This document shows, piece by piece, positions 31,585-40,622 of a DNA stretch of 64,000 nucleotides. This stretch comes from Paracoccaceae bacterium (lineage in GTDB: Bacteria > Pseudomonadota > Alphaproteobacteria > Rhodobacterales > Rhodobacteraceae), in assembly GCA_023260655.1 (NCBI GenBank), contig JALQUU010000001.1:51193-115192 (forward strand). The letters run 5' to 3'. Within the stretch, counting starts at the first letter, position 1. Every line of letters starts with the position of its first letter. The notes beneath the pieces were generated by a model. That model saw only the letters and a list, made by a program, of their open reading frames with translations. It did not search any database and was not told where the DNA came from. The position numbers and the translations under genes are program-made.

Positions 31585-31622
31585 GCCTTTCCGTGCTTGT
31601 GGGGCCGCGATAACCTCGGCCC

Positions 31623-31949
31623 ATGAGCACACCTGTTTCCAGTATCCGCAACCTTGGCCCCGCTTTCGAGCGGGACTGCACACGTGCGGGCATCCACTCC
31701 GCCGAAACCCTGCACGCTTTGGGCGCGCATGAGGCTTACGCGCGCCTCATCGCCTCCGGCGTTCGCCCGCACTTCATCGGTTACTATGTGCTGCACATGG
31801 CCCTGCAAGGCCGCCCGTGGAACGATTGCAAAGGCGAGGAAAAAGCAGAGCTGCGCCGCCAGTTCGACAGCCTCAAATCCGGCACCCCCGGTGCGCGCTC
31901 CGAACTCGAACGCGCCCTAGACATGATCGGCGTGATCGCAAAGCGCTAG
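31623..31949 (+). CDS. TfoX C-terminal-domain family protein
   Basis: VSSIRNLGPAFERDCTRAGIHSAETLHALGAHEAYARLIASGVRPHFIGYYVLHMALQGRPW. Confidence 0.8.
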   Translation: MSTPVSSIRNLGPAFERDCTRAGIHSAETLHALGAHEAYARLIASGVRPHFIGYYVLHMALQGRPWNDCKGEEKAELRRQFDSLKSGTPGARSELERALDMIGVIAKR

Positions 31950-33259
31950 AAGCGCTTCACCAGCGTCATCGAGGTTTCAACCTTGTCGAACCGATGCAGC
32001 GCCGCATTGGAATGGTTCACCACTTTGCTCACGCTGATACGCGGCATGAACCCCTTCACCTGCAGCTTCTCGTGCCAAAACGAGAGGGAAACCTCGCTCC
32101 GCCGATCTTCCCGGGCCGTCGTCAGCCCCGGATAAAGTGCGTGATACTCGTCCAATGCCCGCGCAGCGCTCACCGCAAACCCCAAACCATTCCCGAGCGT
32201 ACCGTCCAAGCCCAAAGCCACGCGGCGGCGGTCGAACCCCGTGATCGGTTGCGCCTTCACCTCTTCGCGGCCCAGTTCCAACTCGCCCCAAACCGTAAAA
32301 CCACGGCCAAGCGCATGGTCGAGCCGCATCCGCAGCGCCGCAATGTCCCTGTCACCACCCGGGTTGCTATCATACCACCGCTGGCCTCCGCGCACCTCGC
32401 CCGAAAGCCGCCAGCGCGGGGCAAGCACCCGCGCCCCGTAAAGTCGCCAGCCCAGCCCCGTCTCCGCGCTCTGATGCGCCAACCAATGCCGATCCGCACT
32501 GGCCTCAATCCCCCAGAACCCGCGCTCCGTCGCCGCCATATAACTAAAGCGAAGGTCAAGAACGTGGCGGTCGAATGCCGTTCCGCGATACTCATCCGCC
32601 GTGATCCGCCCCGCCCCGTAAAGCGATCTGCTTCGGCCCAAGGCGTGCTCCCAAAGCACCGTCCCGCCAAAGCGCAGCCCCTCGCCAGAGGTGCGCCGCT
32701 GGCTTGCTGGCACCGGAAACGGAATGCCCAGAATATTGACGCTGATAGCATCCGTTCCCGAGTTGATATTCGTATCCGAAAGCAACGCTGCAAAGCCCGA
32801 GAACTTCAATCCGCTCTCGGACCCCACCCTGTCGAGCAAGGCCTCAAAGGCACGCCTCTCGTCCGGGTTTGACGCGCCCGCCGCCAAAGAGCGCAACTCC
32901 ACCCGCGCCGCTCGGCCCCTGCCCCGTTCCGCCAGAAGCCCCGCCAATTCCGCCCTGACCGCTCGGAATTCCGGCCGCTCTTTCAGGATCTGCCGCAACA
33001 GCGCTTCCGCCTCGGCAAAAGCGCCCTCTGCCCGGAACACCCGCGCTTGCAGGAACGCCGCCTGATACCCCAGATCGCCTTCGGTAAACCGCGACCCCGA
33101 CAAGAGTTTCTGCGCGAGCCCTGTGTCTCCCGCCTCCACCGCCCGCGCTATCACGGCAATCTTCTGGCTCTGGTTCAACTGCCCGTAAGGCACCACCTGC
33201 GCAGCCGCAGGCAGTACCCCGAGGAGCATCAAGAGGGCAAACGCGAAAGCCCGTATCAC
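31946..33259 (-). CDS. Surface lipoprotein assembly modifier (Slam)-like outer-membrane protein
   Basis: Signal peptide, TPR-like N-domain, C-terminal beta-barrel ending ...MTLVKRF; adjacent TbpB-like lipoprotein. Confidence 0.72.
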   Translation of the reverse strand: MIRAFAFALLMLLGVLPAAAQVVPYGQLNQSQKIAVIARAVEAGDTGLAQKLLSGSRFTEGDLGYQAAFLQARVFRAEGAFAEAEALLRQILKERPEFRAVRAELAGLLAERGRGRAARVELRSLAAGASNPDERRAFEALLDRVGSESGLKFSGFAALLSDTNINSGTDAISVNILGIPFPVPASQRRTSGEGLRFGGTVLWEHALGRSRSLYGAGRITADEYRGTAFDRHVLDLRFSYMAATERGFWGIEASADRHWLAHQSAETGLGWRLYGARVLAPRWRLSGEVRGGQRWYDSNPGGDRDIAALRMRLDHALGRGFTVWGELELGREEVKAQPITGFDRRRVALGLDGTLGNGLGFAVSAARALDEYHALYPGLTTAREDRRSEVSLSFWHEKLQVKGFMPRISVSKVVNHSNAALHRFDKVETSMTLVKRF

Positions 33260-34281
33260 TTGGCTCCGCCCATCGTCCCTTGCAGGAAGTAGGTCGAGTT
33301 GGCCCCATCAATCGGCATGGTGCCCGTGGATTGGAACACCAGCGCCGTATTCTTGGCATCTGCACCGTAGAACCCGCCGATCATCTCGGAATTCTGCGTG
33401 CCGACATCCGCACCGCCCGCATCCTTGAACGTCGCGGTGCCAGCGTAGGTGTTTCCGGTGATCGTGCCATCGAGATCGAGCGTCGCGATGGTCGGTGCAA
33501 GATCGACAGTCGCTACACCATTCCACCGTTCAAGCTTCGCATTCGCCAACCCACCCGTCACCTTTCCGGTCCCGAGATTGGCAATGATCGTCGGGTCACC
33601 CGAGAGATAAATCTTCTTCACGCCGGTCCCGTTGTCGTAAGCCGCCTCACCGCCCTCGTGGAACGCCCGATAGGTGATCTTATGCCCGGCAGGCATCGTG
33701 GTTGTGGCATTGCCGATGATCCCGACCCCGAACACCGCCGAACCTGATCCCGCCGCCCCTTCACGATAGCGGATCGTCGTCGCATCGGTCAGCACGATCT
33801 GCTGGGCACCACCTGGCGGGTTATAAACACCCACCGTCGAAACGCCTGCATCCGCCGTTTCCACCTGCGGATCACCAAAGTTCCCGTTCTCGAAATAGAC
33901 AGAGCCCTTGGCATCCGTCATCCCGTTCAGCACCGTGCCCCCGGCCAAAGCCCCCGCCGCAGAAGCGTTCACGATAGCTCCGTTGGTGATGAACGGCGCA
34001 GGCGCCGGATCGGCGGTCCCCGTCACCGTAAAGCCCACACCGCCCGGTGATGTCTGATTGGTCGGCGTCACACCGTCCACGCTGTCCACATTATGCTGCG
34101 ACAAGCCGGTCAACGCATTCACCGATGTCGAGGTCGTCGCGGGCACCTTCAATGCCAGAAGCTTGCCTCCCCCCGTGATCGGCAAGCTGCCGCTCGTGCT
34201 CGTCGTGGTGCCAGCACCGCCCGCGCATCCCGAAATCAATGCGATGCAACCAAAGGCAATAAATACGCCTCTCATAGCCAA
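33256..34281 (-). CDS. TbpB-like (transferrin-binding-protein-like beta-barrel) lipoprotein
   Basis: Lipobox LISGC after signal peptide; C-terminal GTATFKDAGGADVGTQNSEMIGGFYGADAKNTALVFQ as in TbpB B-domain proteins. Confidence 0.72.
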   Translation of the reverse strand: MAMRGVFIAFGCIALISGCAGGAGTTTSTSGSLPITGGGKLLALKVPATTSTSVNALTGLSQHNVDSVDGVTPTNQTSPGGVGFTVTGTADPAPAPFITNGAIVNASAAGALAGGTVLNGMTDAKGSVYFENGNFGDPQVETADAGVSTVGVYNPPGGAQQIVLTDATTIRYREGAAGSGSAVFGVGIIGNATTTMPAGHKITYRAFHEGGEAAYDNGTGVKKIYLSGDPTIIANLGTGKVTGGLANAKLERWNGVATVDLAPTIATLDLDGTITGNTYAGTATFKDAGGADVGTQNSEMIGGFYGADAKNTALVFQSTGTMPIDGANSTYFLQGTMGGAK

Positions 34282-34367
34282 ATCTCTCCCTGAAATGGAA
34301 AATAATATGGCTCAAATTACCTGTCTGACGGCTCCTCTTCCCACCCCCCGTTCAGGGGGTATGAACG

Positions 34368-34396
34368 CAAAAAGGCCGCCCGAAGGCGGCCTTTCC
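34368..34396 (-). terminator. Rho-independent terminator downstream of ndk
   Basis: minus strand AGGCCGCCttcgGGCGGCCTttttgcg. Confidence 0.85.
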
Positions 34397-34416
34397 TGAT
34401 GCCATTTGGCGTCTAA

Positions 34417-34839
34417 TCAGCCAACCAGCTCGAGGCCGGAGAAGAAGTAGGCGATCTCGACAGCAGCGGTTTCCGGAGCGTCCGAACCGTGGATCGAGTT
34501 TTCACCGATCGACAGCGCGAATTCCTTACGAATGGTGCCGTCAGCAGCTTGTGCCGGGTTGGTTGCGCCCATCACTTCACGGTTCTTGGCAATTGCGTTC
34601 TCGCCTTCGAGAACCTGCACAACGATCGGCTCGGACGACATGAACTCGCAGAGTTCGTCGTAGAAGGGGCGCTCTTTGTGCACGCCGTAGAAAACGCCAG
34701 CCTGAGCTTTGGTCATGTGGATGCGCTTCTGAGCGACGATGCGGAGGCCAGCGGCTTCCAGCTTCGCGTTGATCGCGCCGGTCAGGTTGCGGCGGGTTGC
34801 GTCGGGCTTGATGATCGAGAAGGTGCGTTCGAGGGCCAT
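34417..34839 (-). CDS. ndk: Nucleoside diphosphate kinase
   Basis: [40 protein letters not shown]...[21 protein letters not shown]. Confidence 0.96.
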   Translation of the reverse strand: MALERTFSIIKPDATRRNLTGAINAKLEAAGLRIVAQKRIHMTKAQAGVFYGVHKERPFYDELCEFMSSEPIVVQVLEGENAIAKNREVMGATNPAQAADGTIRKEFALSIGENSIHGSDAPETAAVEIAYFFSGLELVG

Positions 34840-34948
34840 GTGCTCACTCCATGTTGAAAAGCCGGGCACCTTGCCCGGCCGAAACCATTGGCGCGGGCGT
34901 TAGCATGGCAGGCCCGGATTGGAAAGACCCGCCTGCAAGGAAATCCGT

Positions 34949-36142
34949 TCAAACGGAGGCGTCGCGCTGCACGTCCATGCGCACGGCCAGCACCGTGCAG
35001 AGTAGCGAAAGCGCCGATGTCGCGACGATCACCAGCAAAAGCCCCTCGCCGCCAAGCCGCGTGCTCACAGCCCATCCGGCAATCCCTGTCACCAAAGCGC
35101 CCCCCGCAACAGTCAACGCCCCGGAAAGCCCGCTCGCCGATCCGGCCAGTCGGGGCGACACGCTCATCACGCCTGCATTGGCACCAGGCAGCGTCAAGCC
35201 GTTGCCCAAACCAACGAAGAGGATCGGCCCGAAGAGCGTCCACACATTACCCATTCCCAAAACGAACAGTCCAACCCCTACCAGCGGCCCGAGAAGCGCA
35301 AAAACCCGCCCCGCCACCATCACCCGCGCGCCACCAATGCGCGGCGAAAGCCGACCGTAGAGGAAATTCCCGAGCATGAAACCCCCGCTGATCGACCCCA
35401 TGCCGAACCCCAGCACCGCAGGGCTCAAGCCAAAGGCCTCCTCGCCCACTTTCGGCGCGCCGCCAAGAAAGGCATAGAAGCCCCCCACGGAGAACATGAT
35501 CCCCCCGCACCACGCCCAGAAAAGCCGGTCCCGGAATAGATCCGGATAGCTTCTGAACTGGTCTGAAAAACGGCTGGCGCGTTTGTGATTGGTCTCGCCG
35601 AGATCCGCATAGACCACAGCGAGCATCGCAAGCCCGAGCACCACGAACAGAAGGAAAGTCGCGCGCCAACCGAACACCTCGTCGAGCAGCCCGCCAAGCA
35701 CCGGGGCCAGCAAAGGTGCCAGCGCCATCGCCATGCCGATCACCCCCAAAAGCCGCGCTGCTTCCTTCTGGCCATGCATATCGCGCACAATCGCCCGGCT
35801 CAGCACCATGCCGCCAATCACCCCCGATTGCAGCATCCGGAACGCAAGGAACACAGTGATGTTCGGCGCAAGGAGGCAGCCCACCGAGGCCACTACAAAA
35901 AGCCCCATCGCCCCCAGCATCACAGGCCGCCGCCCGTAAAGGTCCGAAAGCGGCCCCATGATGATCTGCAGCACCGACGACACCGCGAGATAGCCGCCGA
36001 TGGAAAGCGATACGAGCGCATAGTCCGCTTCGAAATCGGCCGCTATCCGGCTGAGCGAGGGCAGGAACATGTTCAGCGAAAGAACCGACAGCGACGTCAG
36101 CAAAATCAGCGTCAACAAACGGGGCGGGTTGCGCTCTGCCAT
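34949..36142 (-). CDS. Bcr/CflA-type MFS multidrug efflux transporter
   Basis: 12-TM pattern; GPLSDLYGRRPVMLGAMGLFVVASVGCLLAPNITVFLAFRMLQ. Confidence 0.85.
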   Translation of the reverse strand: MAERNPPRLLTLILLTSLSVLSLNMFLPSLSRIAADFEADYALVSLSIGGYLAVSSVLQIIMGPLSDLYGRRPVMLGAMGLFVVASVGCLLAPNITVFLAFRMLQSGVIGGMVLSRAIVRDMHGQKEAARLLGVIGMAMALAPLLAPVLGGLLDEVFGWRATFLLFVVLGLAMLAVVYADLGETNHKRASRFSDQFRSYPDLFRDRLFWAWCGGIMFSVGGFYAFLGGAPKVGEEAFGLSPAVLGFGMGSISGGFMLGNFLYGRLSPRIGGARVMVAGRVFALLGPLVGVGLFVLGMGNVWTLFGPILFVGLGNGLTLPGANAGVMSVSPRLAGSASGLSGALTVAGGALVTGIAGWAVSTRLGGEGLLLVIVATSALSLLCTVLAVRMDVQRDASV

Positions 36143-36220
36143 GGGAAACTCCGGTTCGCCGCCAAGAGCTAGCGCGCGCCTAGGGGAACCTCAAGACAAC
36201 AACTTCAGCGCCCTCCCGTG

Positions 36221-36762
36221 TCAGCGAAGCGCGCCGCTCCCCTGCACCAAATCCCGCCCGGCCTGCGTCAAACGCACCTCGCGGAACCGCATTTCGATCC
36301 CTTCCCCGCGCACTTCAACCAAAGGCTTGTCCTGCAGGGACATCCGCTCCACCGCATCATGCAGCACCCGATCCCCGATCCGATCCCCCAAATCAAAGCG
36401 CAGCGCCATCGATTGGCCACGACCAGCGCCATCTTGCCGTTGCAAGCGTCGCCTCGACATCTTCAAGCGCTTCCCACCGCTTCCGCTTCCTCGGATAACT
36501 ACGGCCATTCCTGAAACGGCACGTTGGGGTAAATCGGCATCCAAAGCCCCGGCGCTTCCTCGCCAGACCACTCCGCCGCCACCGGCGCATAACGCACCGA
36601 CAGCCAGAACTGCTCCCGCGCACGCCGGAAAGCCTCGCGCTCGGGCCACACCTCGACCGGGCCCACCGTCAAGTCATCCAACGACTGGTAAACGACGCCG
36701 CCCTCCCATTTCTGCGGCATACCGCGCGTCACAAAACTGCCCTCTGTCAGGATCACTCGCAT
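36221..36762 (-). pseudogene. Degraded hypothetical gene with multiple frameshifts/stops
   Basis: MRVILTEGSFVTRGMPQKWEGG...PNVPFQEWP* then WEALEDVEATLATA, KMALVVANRWRCAL and RFDLGDRIGDRVLHDAVERMSLQDKPLVEVRGEGIEMRFREVRLTQAGRDLV in shifting frames. Confidence 0.6.
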
Positions 36763-36815
36763 CGCACTCTTCCACTCATTGACAACACTCTGCCCCTCTG
36801 CCACCTGCCTTCACC

Positions 36816-38669
36816 ATGCTGCGCGTCCAAGACATCACCTATTCCATCGAAGGCAGGCCCCTCTTCGAGGGCGCATCCGCCACCATTCCCGAAGGCCACA
36901 AAGTCGGCCTCGTCGGGCGCAATGGCGCTGGCAAAACCACGCTCTTCCGCCTGATCCGGGGCGAGTTGACCCTCGACAGCGGTGCCATCACGCTGCCCCC
37001 CCGCGCCCGCATCGGTGGCGTCGCGCAGGAAGTGCCCGGCAACGAGGTATCGCTCATCGACACCGTACTCGCCGCCGATACCGAACGGGCGAGCCTCTTC
37101 GCCGAAGCCGAAACCGCCACCGACCCCGCCCGCATTGCCGATATCCAGACCCGCCTCGCCGATATCGACGCATGGGGCGCCGAAGCCCGCGCTTCCTCGA
37201 TCCTGCGTGGCCTCGGCTTCGATGCCGAAGAACAGCGCATGCCCTGCTCGGCCTTCTCGGGGGGCTGGCGGATGCGCGTGGCTCTCGCCGCCGTCCTCTT
37301 CTCCCAACCGGATCTCCTCCTCCTCGACGAACCGACCAACTACCTCGATCTCGAAGGCGCGCTCTGGCTGGAAAGCTACCTGCAGAAATACCCGCATACG
37401 GTCATAATCATCAGCCATGACCGCGGCCTCCTGAACCGCGCTGTCGGCGCGATCCTCCACCTCGAAGACCGCCGCCTCACCCTCTATTCCGGCGGCTACG
37501 ACACCTTCGCCCGCACCCGCGCCGAACAACGCGCCGTGCTGGCCGCCCAAGCCAAGAAACAAGACGCACGCCGCGCCCATCTTCAATCCTTCGTCGACCG
37601 CTTCAAAGCCAAGGCCTCCAAAGCCAAACAGGCCCAAGCGCGCGTGAAGATGCTGGAAAAAATGGAAACCATCCGCGCCCCCGAAGAAGCGGCCCGCACG
37701 GTCTTCAGCTTCCCCGAACCCGAAGAACTCTCGCCGCCCATCCTCGCCTGCGAAGGCGCATCGGTCGGTTACGGCGACACGGTGATCCTGAAAAATCTGA
37801 ACCTCCGCATCGATCAGGATGACCGCATCGCGCTCTTGGGCAAGAACGGCCAAGGCAAATCCACGCTGGCGAAACTCCTCTCCGGCCGCCTGCCCGCGCT
37901 CGCAGGCAAGCTCACCCGCTCCTCGAAACTCAGGATCGGCTTCTTCGCCCAGCATCAGGTCGATGAACTCCACATCGACGAAACCCCGCTGCAACACCTC
38001 CAGCGCGCCCGCCCCGACGAACACCAATCCAAACTCCGCGCCCGCCTCGCAGGCTTCGGCCTGATGGCGGAACAGGCCGAAACCGAAGTGGGCCGCCTCT
38101 CGGGTGGACAGAAAGCGCGCCTCTCGCTCCTCCTAGCCACACTCGACGCGCCGCACCTCCTCATCCTCGACGAACCGACCAACCACCTCGACATCGAAAG
38201 CCGCGAAGCCCTCGTCGAAGCCCTCACCGCCTATTCCGGCGCGGTGATCCTCGTCAGCCACGACATGCATCTCCTCTCCCTCGTGGCCGACCGCCTCTGG
38301 CTCGTCAAAGGCGGCCGCGTCACGCCCTACGAAGAGGACCTCGACGCCTACCGCACGATGCTCCTGACCCAAGACGCGCCCGCGAAACCGGAAAAGCCGA
38401 AAGAGGAAAAGGCCCAGAAACGCGCCAGCCGCGACGAAATCCTCGCCCTGCGCGCCGAAGTCCGCAAAGCCGAGGACCGGATCGAGAAACTCGCGGCCAT
38501 GCGCGACAAACTCTCCGCCATCCTCGCCGACCCGACCCTCTACGAAGATGCCCGCCGCGCGGATCTGGAAAGCTACAACCGCAAATTTGCCGAACTCGAA
38601 GACGCGGAACGCAAAGCCGAAAGCCTCTGGCTTGAAGCCCAAGACCGACTGGATCAAGCCGAAGCCTGA
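36816..38669 (+). CDS. ABC-F family ATP-binding protein
   Basis: Two ABC domains: GRNGAGKTTLFRLI, LLLDEPTNYLDLEG; GKNGQGKSTLAKLL, LSGGQKARLSLL, LILDEPTNHLDIES. Confidence 0.93.
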   Translation: MLRVQDITYSIEGRPLFEGASATIPEGHKVGLVGRNGAGKTTLFRLIRGELTLDSGAITLPPRARIGGVAQEVPGNEVSLIDTVLAADTERASLFAEAETATDPARIADIQTRLADIDAWGAEARASSILRGLGFDAEEQRMPCSAFSGGWRMRVALAAVLFSQPDLLLLDEPTNYLDLEGALWLESYLQKYPHTVIIISHDRGLLNRAVGAILHLEDRRLTLYSGGYDTFARTRAEQRAVLAAQAKKQDARRAHLQSFVDRFKAKASKAKQAQARVKMLEKMETIRAPEEAARTVFSFPEPEELSPPILACEGASVGYGDTVILKNLNLRIDQDDRIALLGKNGQGKSTLAKLLSGRLPALAGKLTRSSKLRIGFFAQHQVDELHIDETPLQHLQRARPDEHQSKLRARLAGFGLMAEQAETEVGRLSGGQKARLSLLLATLDAPHLLILDEPTNHLDIESREALVEALTAYSGAVILVSHDMHLLSLVADRLWLVKGGRVTPYEEDLDAYRTMLLTQDAPAKPEKPKEEKAQKRASRDEILALRAEVRKAEDRIEKLAAMRDKLSAILADPTLYEDARRADLESYNRKFAELEDAERKAESLWLEAQDRLDQAEA

Positions 38670-38673
38670 TCAA

Positions 38674-38734
38674 GAGGAGGGCTTTGCCCCCCGCCTTCGG
38701 CTCCCCCCAGGATATTTTCGCCAATATGAAATGA
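38674..38734 (+). repeat. Dispersed intergenic element copy 3
   Basis: GGAGGGCtttGCCCCCCgccttcggctccccccaGGATATTTtcgCCAATATGAAAtg. Confidence 0.7.
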
Positions 38735-38744
38735 AAGCGCCCGT

Positions 38745-38779
38745 CTTTCATATTGGAAATAAATATCTAAAACCCGAGG
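38745..38779 (-). repeat. Dispersed intergenic element copy 4, inverted against copy 3
   Basis: minus strand cctcgggttttAGATATTTatttCCAATATGAAAG. Confidence 0.65.
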
Positions 38780-38843
38780 CGACGGCATAGCCGGAGCCGA
38801 GACAAGTCTTGCGGCGAAGCCGCTCCGCTTGATAGGCAAAGGC

Positions 38844-39463
38844 ATGGATACCGCGTTTCTTGCCACCGCCTTCGCGACACTTTTCGTTGTCATCGACCCG
38901 ATCGGTCTGACGCCGCTCTTTTTGTCGCTCACGCAAGGCATGAGCACGCCCGAGCGGCGCGCGATCGGGTTTCGCGCTTGCGTTATTGCCTTCGGCATTC
39001 TGGCGCTCTTCGGGCTCTTCGGAGAAGCGGTTCTGGGCTTCATCGGCATCCAGATGCCGTCGTTTCGGATCGCGGGCGGGATCCTCTTGTTCATGACCGC
39101 TCTCGACAGGCTCTTCGAGCGGCGGACAAAGCGGCGCGAAGAACATGCCGAAGAGCGGCCCGACCCTTCGATTTTTCCGCTCGGCATGCCCCTCATCGCG
39201 GGGCCCGGTGCCATTGCGACCATGATCCTTCTGACAGGCGCGCAGCCGGTGTTGCGGGGTATTTTCAGGTTCTCGCGGTCATGGCCTCGGTCTTGCTGAT
39301 CGTCTTCATCCTGTTTCTTCTGGCAAATCCCATCGAGCACGCGCTCGGGCGGACAGGGACGAATATCGTCACGCGCCTTCTCGGTATGCCGCTGGCCGCC
39401 CTCGCGGTGCAATTTGTGATGGATGGCCTGATCGCTTTCGGGTTCGCCGGAGGCGGCCGTTAA
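38844..39463 (+). pseudogene. MarC family transporter with apparent 1-nt frameshift
   Basis: MDTAFLATAFATLFVVIDPIGLTPLFLSLT...LLTGAQ (frame 1) continues as GVAGYFQVLAVMASVLLIVFILFLLANPIEHALGRTGTNIVTRLLGMPLAALAVQFVMDGL in another frame. Confidence 0.8.
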
Positions 39464-39506
39464 GCCCGCCTCTCGCATTTTCGCCAAGGCTTCCTAGATT
39501 ATCCTC

Positions 39507-40085
39507 ATGAGTTCAGACAATCTTGCCACCCTTGCCTATCTCGCCTTGCTCCTCGTGGCCCTCGGGGCGTGGTTCATTGCGCAGGCCCGTCACAGCCCCG
39601 GCAAAACCGCACAACATGCCGCGATCTGGGGGTTGATCTTCATCGGGGTGATCGCCGCCATCGGGCTCTGGGGCGATGTCCGCCAAACCGTTCTTCCTGC
39701 CGCCGCAACCGTATCGGACGGCGGCCAGATCATCGTGCCTCGCGGGCAAGACGGGCATTACCACGTGATAGCCGAGGTAAACGGCACCCGCATTGCTTTT
39801 GTCGTCGATACCGGAGCCACCGACGTGGTCCTCACCGAGAAAGACGCCGCGAGAGCGGGGATCGATCTGGCGGCGCTGGCCTATACGGGGCGCGCCCGTA
39901 CCGCCAATGGCGAGGTACGCACCGCGCCTGTGCGCATTGATCTTTCGCTCGGAGGGATGGAGGCCCCTCGCCTCCGTGCTTCGGTGAACGAAGGGGAAAT
40001 GTCCCAATCCCTCATGGGCATGTCCTTCCTGTCGCGTTTCAGCCGCGTCGAGATCGCGCGCGGAGAACTGTTTCTGACCCCATGA
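39507..40085 (+). CDS. Retropepsin-like clan AA aspartic protease (TIGR02281-like)
   Basis: N-terminal TM segments; IAFVVDTGATDVVLTEKDAARAGIDL; SLMGMSFLSRFSRVEIARGELFL. Confidence 0.88.
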   Translation: MSSDNLATLAYLALLLVALGAWFIAQARHSPGKTAQHAAIWGLIFIGVIAAIGLWGDVRQTVLPAAATVSDGGQIIVPRGQDGHYHVIAEVNGTRIAFVVDTGATDVVLTEKDAARAGIDLAALAYTGRARTANGEVRTAPVRIDLSLGGMEAPRLRASVNEGEMSQSLMGMSFLSRFSRVEIARGELFLTP

Positions 40086-40516
40086 CGCTCACGGCCAACG
40101 CCATCATCACCGCTCTCGATCTGGCCCCTCACCCTGAGGGCGGCTGGTATCGCCAGACCTGGATTGCCGATGCCACAGAAGTCGAGCGCGCATCTGGCAC
40201 GGCCATCTACTTCCTCCTCAAAGGCGGAGAAACCAGCCACTGGCACCGCGTCGATGCCACCGAAATCTGGCTCTACCACGCCGGCGCTCCCCTGATCCTG
40301 TCCCGCGCCGCCACCGAACAGGGGCCGGCCACCGAGGCCGTTCTCGGGCCGGATATCGCGGCAGGCCAAGAGCCGCAGCTCATTGTCCTCCCCCATCACT
40401 GGCAAGCCGCCCGCTCAAGCGGCGACTGGACGCTTGTCTCTTGCACAGTCTCGCCGGGCTTTCTGTTCGACGGCTTCACCCTCGCACCGCCCGGCTTCGA
40501 CATCCCGCGAAAATAG
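40082..40516 (+). CDS. DUF985 cupin family protein
   Basis: LAPHPEGGWYRQTW...GTAIYFLLKGGETSHWHRVDATEIWLYHAG; ATGA overlap with upstream gene. Confidence 0.88.
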   Translation: MTLTANAIITALDLAPHPEGGWYRQTWIADATEVERASGTAIYFLLKGGETSHWHRVDATEIWLYHAGAPLILSRAATEQGPATEAVLGPDIAAGQEPQLIVLPHHWQAARSSGDWTLVSCTVSPGFLFDGFTLAPPGFDIPRK

Positions 40517-40571
40517 TCGCGCTATTCGGAGACCTTTCTGAGCAGCCTTGCCGCATAGGCAGCGCCATAAA

Positions 40572-40602
40572 GAAAAAGCGCCCCGGTTTCCCGGAGCGCT
40601 TC
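40572..40602 (-). terminator. Rho-independent terminator downstream of TRAP operon
   Basis: minus strand GCGCTCCGGgaaaCCGGGGCGCtttttcttt. Confidence 0.8.
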
Positions 40603-40622
40603 CCCTACCCTGCAAAGGCAGT

